A DNA stretch of 64,000 bases from Branchipolynoe longqiensis (GCA_030323885.1 CM059186.1:25315849-25379848); one strand, 5' to 3'. Positions 54,236-63,660 are shown, counted from the stretch's first letter. Translations and numbers: made by a program. Notes: generated by a model not told the origin, from the letters alone.

Positions 54236-54936
54236 TTACAGAAACTCAAAACAATCGGATTATGCAACTTTAAGCATTTTTGTCCAGCATAGAATGGAAC
54301 ACTAAGTCAATTTAATAGACCATATTACTGCTGAAGTATATAATGTCAGAGTTTTGCTGTGCACACCAAAAGTTAGATAAAAGATTCACCCGGTACTTGT
54401 AGTACACGGGTGAATGACAACGTACTGTAAGTACGCGCGAAAACAGCTTTAGTATGGAACAGCAAGTAGAATGCCTGCCTCCAGTGTCAAATGGTTACTT
54501 ATATCGGCACAGACTTGGTGAGATGGGAGATAATGCAAAAATACAAGATGGCGGCCGCAGAACGCCATCGATTTCACTTTTAAATCTTATTAAACTAGAT
54601 ATTATATTATATTTTTCAACTCAAAGGTAGGGGCTATCAATAAGACATATGCAAAGAATAATTGTTGCTTGTTAGATTGTGAAATTAGGCTCTCAATTCA
54701 TTAACCCGCTTTTTCGACCATTTTTATATAGGGTTGGTATTCACCCATGTACTGCGAATACCGGGTGAATCCTTTATCTAACCAAAAGTATGCTTTCACT
54801 TCAAATAAATCCAAAGTTAGAAATTTATAATAAAAGTTAGTTCAAATTAAAGTAAGGAAGATAATAATTAACAACCTAAGATATTTATTTTAAATAATGG
54901 TAGAAACTTAAAACCATTGGACTATGGAACTTTATT
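54236..54936. mobile_element. MITE M1 in inverse orientation, hosting another MITE
   Basis: M1 sequence in reverse, from CAATCGGATTATGCAACTTT (54253) through GAACACTAAGTCAATTTAAT to ATTGGACTATGGAACTTTA at the right. The 407-bp MITE at 54374-54780 is inserted in its middle. Confidence 0.7.
54374..54780. mobile_element. Nested MITE with 22-bp ends and 9-bp target duplication
   Basis: Ends TAGATAAAAGATTCACCCGG and its inverse CCGGGTGAATCCTTTATCTA match at 21 of 22 positions. ACCAAAAGT occurs at 54365-54373 and again at 54781-54789, an exact 9-bp target duplication; 9-bp duplications are typical of Mutator-like and some related superfamilies. Inside, CAAGATGGCGGC at 54544-54555 is a perfect YY1-type motif. 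Confidence 0.85.
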
Positions 54937-54964
54937 TGAACATCTATATAAAGAAAAATACCCC

Positions 54965-55075
54965 ACGGTAAACCTTCCCTCTCCCTCTCTTCCTCCACTC
55001 TCTTCTTTCCCCTCGCCCACGCCCCTCTATCTCTCTCTCCCTCCCCCTCTCTCTCGCCCTCTCTCTCGCTATGGT
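54965..55075. repeat. CT-rich low-complexity tract
   Basis: CTCTCCCTCTCTTCCTCC-like sequence. Confidence 0.8.
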
Positions 55076-55162
55076 CCCTCCTTGTCCTCTAATAAAGACG
55101 TGTAGATGTAGTCATGAAAGTTAGAATTGGATGAGAATGTAATAATACTATAGTAGTCAACA

Positions 55163-55345
55163 TTGACCTGGTTAGCACAGTATCAGGATAATGTGACGGT
55201 GTGGGATATCGGGTCATAGTTCTGGCAAGCTGGTCTCCCAGCGGGTCAGCATTAAAAAGTCACTATGAGTGTGAACTGTCGCAAGTCGGTACCCATCCTG
55301 ATCTGACCTTAGATGTTGCTAGGACATAAAATCCAAACAAACAAA
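55163..55345 (+). mobile_element. SINE family S, 3' half
   Basis: Starts in the body at TTGACCTGGTTAGCACAGTA; ends AAAATCCAAACAAACAAAC. Confidence 0.75.
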
Positions 55346-55668
55346 CAATAAAAATGAAGCGATAATTGCATGAGAATTGTTAATGAAAGAACCCTAATGC
55401 GACTAAAGATGGTTGCCATGCGTTGCACCTGAATGGATATTTACATTAGGTGAATTCGCTCACTGCACACTGCGCTCAGCCATGGGTGCCCACTTCAACA
55501 CTTCTCGCAAATTAACTTGAAGGTTATCAGCCACAGGGAATGAGAGGAAGGCAATCAAGTGAAATTGCCAGGCATTGAATGTCGGACAAGCATTAAAATG
55601 TGCACCGCAGTGCTCTGCTACTCACCCTAGGCGTTTAAACCATTTCATCCGGGATACAATTGTAGTCA
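55346..55668. other. Unassigned
   Basis: No feature supported. Confidence 0.4.
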
Positions 55669-56280
55669 TAAGCCCTGTTCACACGGGCAAAGTTTATATC
55701 GACTTAGACAAGTCGATTTATATGAATCGATTTAGTGTCGTGTCCACACACGGAGCGGTTTAAGGCGGAAATCGATATCTGCGCATGAGCAAGTCCAGAC
55801 TAACCAGCGCCAGTTTCGCTTAGTCGACGTCGGCACGAGAGAGTGTGGGTTCGACCTAGATATGTATAGACTGAATCATATTGTTTTGGAACCCTAAAAA
55901 CTTCTGCTGGGCAGTGAAAACCTTAAAATAAATCATGAAAAAAACATCTGTGCACCTCTATCCGGTTCATAGACCAAATTATATAATATGCGCTTTTGAT
56001 CGACCGGAAAGTCAACAAACTAAGGTCTCGACTGCGCATGCGTGTCACGTCCTTAATCCGCCTCAAGTAAGTCGGTTGCGTTCACACATGCCACTTACGT
56101 CGATTTAAGCTAAATCACTTCATCTATACTACCTCGCGAGGTGGTTTACTTGAAGCGAACTAGATGAATTGATTCAGCCCTAAATCGCTTTAGCGTAGCG
56201 TCCACACGGCGAATGTGAAGCGAACTAGGCAAGTCGATTTATATGATTCGAATTAACTGCCCCATGTGAACAGGGCTTTA
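55669..56280. mobile_element. MITE with CCCTGTTCACACGGG ends
   Basis: Left AAGCCCTGTTCACACGGGCA, right inverse CCCCATGTGAACAGGGCTTT. The interior repeats variants of AAGTCGATTTATATGAATCG in both orientations. The flanks TAGTCATA and TAGTTACC allow an 8-bp target duplication with changes, as for hAT. Confidence 0.75.
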
Positions 56281-56295
56281 GTTACCCTTTCAGGG

Positions 56296-56570
56296 TTTGT
56301 ACGCATGTGAAGATATGGATTTTAAGGCTTTTCAATGCTGTTTTTGATAGGAATCCAAGACTATTTTCATTTGGATTTCAGGGGGGCGCAATAACAATGG
56401 CGAATGGTGATTTCAGACTAATTTAGATCAGTGGGAACAGTTTAATGGAATTCAAGGCCTTTCAGAACTAATTACCCAAAATAGGTTAAATTCAAAGCTT
56501 TATAAGGCCTTGAAATTGGGCAAATGAAGACTTTTCAAGACTTTCTAGGCCCCGTATGGACCCGGGCCTT
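56296..56570. mobile_element. Dispersed repeat M4, copy 2
   Basis: GGTTTGTACGCATGTGAAGA to CCCCGTATGGACCC; blocks in the order of copy 1, with an insertion of about 35 bp after TTCAAGGCC. Confidence 0.7.
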
Positions 56571-56644
56571 TTTTCTCATGGTTATGATTCTGATTGTAGT
56601 TTCATCACAGCGTGGACACTCATATCGCAATCATACTGGAAGCT

Positions 56645-57528
56645 TGATACAGTCAGCTCTGGTTAATCCGACACATTCTGTCACACACCAAATAATGTCG
56701 GATAGGGAATTGTCAGATTAACCAATTTAGACTATTTTGTGGTCGTTTGTGTCATTTTTTATTTATAAGCATATATAGGCTTATGTGTGACTGAATCATG
56801 TATGCAATTGTTCATTTAAATAATAATAACACCTAAGTAACATATCTACATTTATTACAGATAAATATACATATCAATCATTCACAATAACATTATTTGA
56901 TATTTAAAAACTTCAACAAACTGTACTGCACAGCTACTGAAAGAAGGTCTAAATCTGGGATACCAGAATATATGAGAGCTATGCTCCAGGAGAGAACAAA
57001 TGTTCGAACACTGCGCTCCAGTCTCCAGCCAGTTAGCAGTTCCTCGGAGCAGACTCAAAGGCTTTGGGGATCGCACTTTTAGTATTGCTGCCCCGAGACT
57101 GTGGAATGCTCTGCCAGGATATATCACTGATTGTAAATCTGTTGGTGCTTTTAAAAAAGGTCTTAAGACACATTTGTTTAAATCTGCTTTTAACTAGATG
57201 AAATTTATTTTCCTGTATATTTGTTTGTTATGTAAAGCGCCTGACAACGGCTTGCTGGATCGGGCGCTATATAAATGTCTTATTATTATTATAATTAATG
57301 TTTGATGGATTTCAGGTGTCGGTTTAACCAGAGCTATAGGCATGCAAATGCATCTTTGCTACAAAAAAAGCAGTGTCAGTGTCAGAAAGCAAGTGTCGGA
57401 TTAACCAGAGTAATTAGCAATATTCAACATTGGGGAAATCTGTTACACCTGGAATCGTGTCAGTAAGCAAAATTGTCGGATTAACCAGTATCAAATTAAC
57501 CAGAGCTGACTCTATTAAATGAGGACAG
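56645..57528. mobile_element. MITE with AGTCAGCTCTGGTTAATCCG ends
   Basis: Begins CAGTCAGCTCTGGTTAATCC and ends with the inverse AATTAACCAGAGCTGACT. Inner copies of GTCGGATTAACCAG appear at 57402 and 57475. A LINE fragment (56890-57300) lies in its middle. Confidence 0.7.
56890..57300 (+). pseudogene. LINE RT C-terminus and 3' UTR (CR1/L2-like)
   Basis: First frame (56897-57040) has PEYMRAMLQERTNVRTLRSS; after a frameshift near 57040 the second frame (57000-57197) reads RTFSIAAPRLWNALPGYI, then FKKGLKTHLFKSAFN and stop. xxAPxLWNxLPxxI...FKxxLKTxLF is the last RT segment of CR1/L2-like LINEs. The 3' UTR ends GGGCGCTATATAAATGTCTT and a (ATT)n tail at about 57282, as in that group. 5'-truncated. 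Confidence 0.8.
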
Positions 57529-57754
57529 TGTCTTTGTTCCTACTGGATAACTTTGTGAATTCAACTGAGGCCCTATTATTTTCTGTGACTGAAAGAAGAG
57601 TTCTTGAAATTTCCTTAGGAATTTGCTGCAGTTTGTCCGCAGTAATAATCCAATATGCTTATAATAATCCAATAAGCTTATCAATATCTAATAAGTACAA
57701 ATTGCTATGCAATACGAAATATGTTTTTTAATGCTTAGAAATATTAATTGTACA
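57529..57754. other. Unassigned
   Basis: No feature supported. Confidence 0.4.
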
Positions 57755-57932
57755 CATTGCCATGGAGGTGATCAAAATGGGAAATAGAACAGGAATCGAA
57801 CCCACATCTCTTGTATTCTGGACAAGTGTGCTAACCATTACACCAGCTAGGCTCCCTGATGTCACCACCCTACCCACACCTACCTGTCTATGAGACTCCT
57901 TGCCTGAGAGGTCAGTGCAGACTACTAGTACT
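57755..57932 (-). mobile_element. tRNA-derived SINE family R, copy 3
   Basis: Diverged relative of 4109-4290; the tRNA-like part GGAGCCTAGCTGGTGTAATG and GGGTTCGATTCC is kept, with about 15 percent differences by eye. Confidence 0.7.
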
Positions 57933-58005
57933 ACAATATTTCCAACCAGCACAATCATACCCACCAAACTGACAGGTCAGCAACCACAGCAATCTTCTCG
58001 GTGTT

Positions 58006-58566
58006 TTGTAATACCCCAATCACACGGGAACCAGCGTCCGCCTCCGACCTCCTTACGCCCAAAAGGACGCCAACCGCCCAGCGTCCCATTCGATACATTG
58101 ATTCAAATACGTGGTAGGCGCCAGGTCAGCACCAGGTCGGCGCCAGGATGGCGCTGGGTCAGTGGCAGGCAGGGCGGCGCTGGGTCAGTGGCAGGGCGGT
58201 GCTGGGTCAGCACCGGGTCGGTGCCCAGGCGGCGCCGAGTTAGGGAAAGGGTGGTGTCAGGGCAGCGCCCACATGGTGACTGCGGTATCGCATGTGTTGG
58301 CGCCACCAGGTCGGCACCAAATCGGCGCCAGGTCGGCGGCAACTCGGCAACCCAGGGCTCCAACCATTTTGAATGGCAGCGCCCAGACAGGATGCAAGGA
58401 GGTTGCACGTGCAGCAGCAGCAACCTCCTTGTGTCCAAAATTTCCGAAATGGACACCGGGAGGTGCGACAGCACTTAATGAGGGTGTAAGGAGGGCGCAA
58501 GGAGGACGTTTTGACGTCGCGAATCGATCGTAAGCGAACGCAGGGCTCGTGTGCCTGGGGTATTAA
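58006..58566. mobile_element. MITE with TAATACCCCA ends and GC-rich core
   Basis: Left TAATACCCCAATCACACGGG and right TCGTGTGCCTGGGGTATTA are inverted. The core, 58105-58350, consists of GGCGCCAGGTCGGCACCAGG-like units of about 20 bp. Frames through it are repeats and not genes. Confidence 0.75.
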
Positions 58567-59069
58567 TAGATGACACATGGCTGCAAGCCGCATGGTGTCA
58601 CTAACTAAGCATCTAATTTCAGCCCAGATAAGGTGGGCACAGCGAAGGCTATTACTTAGTATAAGCATCAACACGAAAAATGGCATCACGTGGCCTTCGC
58701 AAGTAGGTCCCCAAAATAAGGAGTGTGTGTGTGGGGGGTGGGGGGTGGGGGGATAGCTGGCAACCAATCGGGTTGTTCTGTCACTGAGACTCGCCTTTAA
58801 GTTTAATGCTGAACGTAGTCAAGGGTCTTATGTGTCTTGGGAACCAATTTGTCTGATCTTCACTGCGAAGGTCCATGCGTAGCCAACCAAGCTATCAAGT
58901 GGGTGCTCCTTTGAACCCCCGACACCTACCCTGAGCAAGGGGCTTCATTACATCACCCAGACGGTACCTGGCAGGTTGTTATTCAGTACACATGGTACTA
59001 GCGGGGAGCAATTTAAGTTTAGGCTGCGCAATCATGACATTTTAACCAATTTATTTGTGTTGTATTGGC
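58567..59069. other. Unassigned
   Basis: GT/G-rich run near 58720-58750. No gene. Confidence 0.4.
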
Positions 59070-59178
59070 AGAGTCCGTACACATGTGAAGATATGGAATT
59101 CACGGCTATTTCAAGACTGTTTATGACAGGAATTCAATACTAATTTCATTTGGATTTCAGGAGAGAGAAAAAAAATGG
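59070..59178. mobile_element. Dispersed repeat M4, copy 3, cut by Ngaro-C
   Basis: GAGTCCGTACACATGTGAAG, then the family interior up to AAAAATGG, where copies 1 and 2 continue CAAATAGTG / CGAATGGTG. Here the Ngaro-C terminus starts instead. Confidence 0.75.
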
Positions 59179-59180
59179 AT

Positions 59181-59330
59181 AATTAGACAGACGGAGACAC
59201 TGTTATAATGGCTGTTTATTCAGGTAGAGAACAGGTGATCATATACAGGTGTGGTTGTCATGGTAATTATTCCCTCGGGGATTCACCCCTCCCCCCCAGT
59301 AGATGTTATGCTGAAACCGAACCCTCAACC
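59181..59330 (-). repeat. Ngaro-C terminal repeat B2
   Basis: 150 bp, AATTAGACAGACGGAGACAC to ACCGAACCCTCAACC on the plus strand; outer 3' end of the element. Confidence 0.9.
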
Positions 59331-59649
59331 CTACCCGTTAGTGTCTTATTAGCGGTGTGGGTGGGTGGGTGAAGATAGGCTTGAGGAGTTGTCCGGTTGA
59401 CGTCTGGAGGCAAAGTGCGGGCCGTGGAGGTGGTTTAATTTCAAATCGGGAGGTCACGTGATCGTTTTGGCAGGAACTGAGAGGCTTGTTGTAAGCGGGC
59501 AGTTGGTTGGGGTCACACAAGGTGGCGCCACCGTAGTCCTATGGCTGGGGTGGTTAGTTAGTTCTGGGGTATGAGTGTGGGGCATCTGTGTCTTGGCTGG
59601 TGGGTGCCGTCCCCGTCTGCTAATTACTCATGTTACTAGTAACATGCAC
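59331..59649 (-). repeat. Ngaro-C repeat A2 (predicted partner of A1)
   Basis: 319 bp between B1 and B2. In the Ngaro layout this is A2, and a copy (A1) should start the element beyond 64000. It begins, on the minus strand, with the palindrome CATGTTACTAGTAACATG (59629-59646). Confidence 0.7.
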
Positions 59650-59800
59650 AATTAGACAGACGGAGACAGTGTTATAATGGCTGTTTATTCAGGTAGAGAA
59701 CAGGTGATCATATACAGGTGTGGTTGTCATGGTAATTATTCCCTCGGGGATTCACCCCTCCCCCCCCAGTAGATGTTATGCTGAAACCGAACCCTCAACC
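59650..59800 (-). repeat. Ngaro-C repeat B1
   Basis: 151 bp, same as B2 apart from GAGACAG/GAGACAC and C8/C7. The last codons of the recombinase overlap it by six bases. Confidence 0.9.
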
Positions 59801-60811
59801 AAGTATTGTGGCGAGGGTTCGGGGTCCGGCCTTGATCTGCTCCTTGGGCACGTATGTGTGGACTGCAGTGGACGTCCAGGCACCCAGCTCCATTATGTCC
59901 TTGAGGGAGCCACCGGCGCTAGCACATGCTTGGGCCCCACCCCGCCTGAGGCTGTGGAGCGTGTAGGCGGCTGGTTGGGCAACACCAACAGTGGCTAGGG
60001 CCAGGCGGTGTGCGTCAAGGAGCGCTGCCGGCAGGAGGGGCCCGCCCCCTCTCACCAGGAAGGCTGGGCCGAGGGGGTATGGGCGTTGGTAGGCGTGGTA
60101 GGCCTGCCAGGCTTTAACTGGGCAGTAGGGAGAGAGGGGTGTGGCTGGGACCAGCACCTGGTATGATTGGCCTGGCCTCCATCTTGTTTTGGTCGACCTC
60201 ACTGTGACGGTGAGGCCCGTGGGGGTCACGCGGATGTCTCTGGCCGCCAGGGTGTGTCCTGGGTCATCTCGCGCTCCTGTCTGTAGGAGGTTGCCCTGGT
60301 GCAGCACGGTGTAGTATCCTATTAGGAGGGCAGCTGTAAGCACTCGTGCTGTGGGGCCTGCCGTTGAGAGGTAGTTGATGACTTGCTGTAGGTCTGATGG
60401 GGTGAGGGGCGGGGCCTGGGTGGGTATGTGTGCTGACAGTCGTTGCACCCCCCGCTTCATTAGTGTAACGGGGTAGGTGCTAAACGCTGATACATTCCCG
60501 CCGAAGAGCTGGACCCATGTCTTGGCCCAACTTATGTAGTTGAGGACCGCCCCTGGTGTTGAGAGAGATTCTTTTAGGTTGAGGATGTAGGCTAGTAGGT
60601 CGTATTGTGTTGGGCCTAGCGGGTCGATGTTGTATGTCGCTGCGAAGTGGAGGTAGCGCTTTTGCCGACTTGTTTCTCCAGGTTCCCGCTGTGAGGCCGG
60701 CGAAGTAGACCTGTAGTATTCGTTCGTGTAGGTCGTCGGGGTATCCTGGTGAGAGAGAAGCAAATATGTTCTAGCGAGCCAGGATACACTACAGGCCAGT
60801 TGTGAATACAT
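59795..60811 (-). CDS. Ngaro-C tyrosine recombinase, intact frame
   Basis: 338 codons without a break. It should integrate the cDNA circle. N-terminal SAM-like part (about residues 30-130, with YYRSTSPASQRE), then the catalytic part. Box II/III residues are present: Lys 208 in STKTR, His 286 and Arg 289 in LHSLRRGGA, Trp 312 in GAW, Tyr 320 in HTYVP. At the box I Arg position there is His 171 (LHQGNLL, usual form LLRxSNLL), one CpG transition away from Arg. The start Met overlaps the end of the RNase H frame by 22 bases. Length is usual for the family. Whether it is active depends on His 171. Confidence 0.85.
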   Translation of the reverse strand: MYSQLACSVSWLARTYLLLSHQDTPTTYTNEYYRSTSPASQREPGETSRQKRYLHFAATYNIDPLGPTQYDLLAYILNLKESLSTPGAVLNYISWAKTWVQLFGGNVSAFSTYPVTLMKRGVQRLSAHIPTQAPPLTPSDLQQVINYLSTAGPTARVLTAALLIGYYTVLHQGNLLQTGARDDPGHTLAARDIRVTPTGLTVTVRSTKTRWRPGQSYQVLVPATPLSPYCPVKAWQAYHAYQRPYPLGPAFLVRGGGPLLPAALLDAHRLALATVGVAQPAAYTLHSLRRGGAQACASAGGSLKDIMELGAWTSTAVHTYVPKEQIKAGPRTLATILG

Positions 60812-61275
60812 TCGTAAAGTCAGGTATTACTTCGGTTATTGCTAGTTGGTTACATATGTCTGCTGCTATGGTACGGGCATTCCGGTCGGTTGTTCGTCGA
60901 CTTAGGGCATCCGCGAGGATCAGCTCCTTTCCTGGTTTGTGGCGTATGTCTATTTCGCAGGAGTTGGTTGCTGTGAATAGCCATATTTCACGTGCGCAGG
61001 CTGTGAGGACGGGGTCCTTCCCGGTGCTATTGTTGAGTACTTGCTGGCTGGCAGCATTGTCAGTGTTTACTATTATCGTGTACTCGCTTGGGTTTGGGGG
61101 GGGCCAGGGTCCTGAGTGCGATGACAAGGTTGATCGCCTCGAGGTGGGCGATGTTGTTTGTGCTGTGTGCGAGGTCGTCTGGGTATGCTTGTCCGTAGTA
61201 GGCGGTTGATGAGTGGGCCCCTCCTCCGGTGAGTGAGGAGTCGCACTCTATCATCCATGGTATGCGTGGCTCGGT
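60789..61275 (-). pseudogene. Ngaro-C RNase H domain
   Basis: In frame with the RT but separated by TGA at 61275-61273. The first part (61254-61060) has IECDSSLTGGGAHSS and the Glu of HLEAINLVIAL; after a shift near a G8 run (61096-61103) the second (61127-60789) has IIVNTDNAASQQVL, HKPGKELILADALSRR. All four acidic positions look present. The stop is one CpG transition from CGA. Confidence 0.8.
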
Positions 61276-62200
61276 TCAAAGGAGGACTAGTCCGTTGGAT
61301 CGTTCCGCGAATTCGAGGAACCAGCGGATGTCGGCCTGTAGGTCGTGTGGTACTTCTGTCTTCCCTACGAAGGGTGCTTGCCTCAGTGCTGCATGGATCC
61401 TCGCCATGAAGCGTCTGGCAGGGGTGACACATCTCGCGATGTGTTGTAACCGGCCTGCCAGTTGTTGTAGGTCGCGTCGTGTTGCTTGTCTGGGGGCGTT
61501 CCACTTCTCGCACTCGGTGAGTGTTTCCGTCAGCTTTTCGGGGGGTATGGTTACTTGCATGTTTCGGGCATCGATCTTGAAGCCCAGCCACTCTATTGCT
61601 TTGGTGGGGGGAGTGCACTTGGATGGGGAGATCTGTAGTCCGAGCTGGGCTGTTATGTCCATGCAGTCCATGTATGCTAGCTCTGCTTCGTGTTTTGTTG
61701 GGGCGACGCCTACAAAGTCGTCCAGGTAGCAGTGGACGAAGTGCCCCCTCTTCCTGAGTAGATAGACGATCGCATTGGTTGTCCTCGCGCATGCCATCGA
61801 GGAGGTGCGACAGCCGAAGGGTGGTGCGATGTCCGTGTAGTATTTTCCATCCACTGCTATTCCAAGCAGTGGGGTGGAGAGGGGGCAGGTCCGGGGCTGC
61901 CTGTACGCCCTCGCGAGGTCGGCGCACCATAGGTAGCTGGTTGGTCCGATCCTGGCGACTTCGACGGCGGCATCCATTACATTGGGGAGGCTGTATGAGC
62001 ATGGGCGCCCTTGGTAGTGCCCTCGCTTGATTCCCGAGTTTACACTCTGTCCTCTGGGCCAGCTGAGGTCCACTATGATCCTCCTCTCGTTTGAGTTTTT
62101 CTTGGGGTGGGTCATGATGGGGCTGACCTGTGCCCATGGGGTGAAGGGTGGCTCTGTAAAGGGGCCCAGGAGTGCGCCGTGTCCGAGCTCTGTCCTGACG
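61276..62200 (-). CDS. Ngaro-C reverse transcriptase, catalytic part
   Basis: Open from about 62200 to 61276. Fingers block RRIIVDLSWPRGQSVNSGI, first catalytic Asp in CADLARAYRQ (residue 66 of the Met-started frame), YLDD at residues 130-133, and the following KCTPPTKAIEWLGFKID (thumb side). Active-site residues are intact. It is out of frame by one base with the upstream 62195-63007 part; the change is at about 62195, where EAIRKFI gives way to ELGHGALLGPF. Confidence 0.85.
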
Positions 62201-63007
62201 TATAAATTTCCTTATTGCTTCGAGCTGGTGTGGGTCGTTGGTGTGGTTGGTGAGTGTGGGGGTGGGCGGGCTGTCAGCAATGTAGTCTGCCGGCCAGCCA
62301 TACTCGAGGTAGTCGAGTATCTCATTGTTGTGGTAGTCGACCAGTAGGCGTCTCCATTCGGGTATGTTGAGGCCGGAGGGGACTGGGAGCCTGGCTCCCA
62401 TGTAGTTCGGAATGCCCGTCTTCCTTACTTGTTCGTATATGTTCATATATCCACGGTGGTTGGTCCATTGTGACCTGGCCGTGTGTGGCCAGATGTCGTG
62501 TAGTGTTGGTCTGTAGTCTATCGGGGTTTTTAGTGGAAGGACATTGTATGAGTATTCTTCCTTAATATCAGTTGGATGGCAGAGTTTGTTGCTACTCACT
62601 CGCTGGCGCTTATGTTGTGGTGGTGCTCCATCTCTTGTTGTGTCCCGGCAGGGTGTGTCGGTGGTGGCGGCTGTGTTGTGGTTGCCCACGCTGATGTGGG
62701 CGTGGCATGGTGGGGGGTGAGTGGCCATTGTTGTTGACATCCCATGGGCAGCCATTGTTGCTACATCCCTGTGGGTGGTGTGGGCGCCGCCATCTTTGTT
62801 GATGACGTCACCATGGTGGCTGCTGGAGTGTGCCTTCCTGGCTGTGGTGGTCGGGTAGTGGCGGCCGCCATCTTGGTGTGTTCTTGGGTTGGTGACGGTG
62901 CTGGAGTGTGCCTTGGTGCCTCCGGCCATCGTGCCATTGGCGTTGACATCTGCTTTTCTGCTGTCATGGCCGCTTGTGACGGCATCAGTGGCGCCTCCTG
63001 GGTTCAT
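62195..63007 (-). CDS. Ngaro-C pol N-terminal part
   Basis: Starts at ATG 63007-63005, whose ATGA overlaps the stop of the preceding frame. The first 140 residues are Ala/Thr/His/Gly-rich and unrecognised. Then come LHDIWPHTARSQWTNHRGYM, IPNYMGARLPVPSGLNI and LDYLEYGWPADYI, the region before the RT fingers in Ngaro/DIRS elements (compare FLQFGFPLGY in Ngaro-B). The frame continues far beyond 62195 as a 644-codon frame, but that part is out of register with the RT. Confidence 0.7.
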
Positions 63008-63660
63008 GTTGCTGCGTCACTTACAGCGTTTGTTTCACCAGCGTCGTGTTGGTCGGGTTCAGTGCGACTTTCATTATCACTGGTCATGTCATGGTCTGTG
63101 TCACCTCCGGTGTTACATGCACTGTTGCCGCCAATAACACAAGCAATATCACAATGAGCGCCACATATGCAGTTCGGGTCACAATCGGCCTGACTCTCAG
63201 TATTGTGTACAGTTCTATTTTTAGGTTCACAGTTCATGACAAGGTTATTTGTTGTACAGTGTTCACATTCGCTTTTGTGGTTGTTGTCGGTGTCAACCGT
63301 GTTGTGTGGGTGTATCCTCCAGGGGGCTCCCCGCCTCACATCGGTGGGGGCTGGGGGGGTATGTTTGTTGTTGTCGCCGCTGGTAATATTTGGCTTCTTG
63401 GCCTCTGAGCGTATCCTGTCACGGACGATGCGGGCCCGAGCTGTTACGTCAGCGGGTGTTGCGTCTATCCATTGTTCATGTGGAAGTGCATTTATTTTCA
63501 CGTGATTATTATGAGTGTCACATACCGTGTGTTGGTCGTCGTGGTCGTTGTTTTCATTCATGGGCTCCTCTTTCGCCTGCTTGTCTGCGATCGTGGAGCC
63601 GTTTAGCAAAAACCCTGTGTCGCTTGAGCTGTTGAGTCTGAGTTTTTCCTCTCTTGGAAG
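63004..63660 (-). CDS. Ngaro-C Cys-rich ORF between gag and pol
   Basis: The frame is open from 63810 to 63004, but its upstream part overlaps gag in another register, so the real start is probably near MLKQEALPRE or MNENNDHDDQ. Hydrophilic, Asn/Asp/His-rich, with CEHCTTNNLVMNC and CDPNCICGAHCDIAC (eight or more Cys in a 70-residue part). Function unknown; metal or nucleic-acid binding is possible. It ends TGA overlapping the pol ATG. Confidence 0.45.
   Translation of the reverse strand, partial: LPREEKLRLNSSSDTGFLLNGSTIADKQAKEEPMNENNDHDDQHTVCDTHNNHVKINALPHEQWIDATPADVTARARIVRDRIRSEAKKPNITSGDNNKHTPPAPTDVRRGAPWRIHPHNTVDTDNNHKSECEHCTTNNLVMNCEPKNRTVHNTESQADCDPNCICGAHCDIACVIGGNSACNTGGDTDHDMTSDNESRTEPDQHDAGETNAVSDAAT

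Noticed and set aside
58103..58533. Frames of 120-190 codons at 57.9-58.8 kb
   Set aside because: They cross the GGCGCC-rich tandem core and ends of a MITE.
61073..62194. Second half of the 644-codon frame as protein
   Set aside because: It is the wrong register of the RT; the RT motifs including YLDD lie in the other frame.
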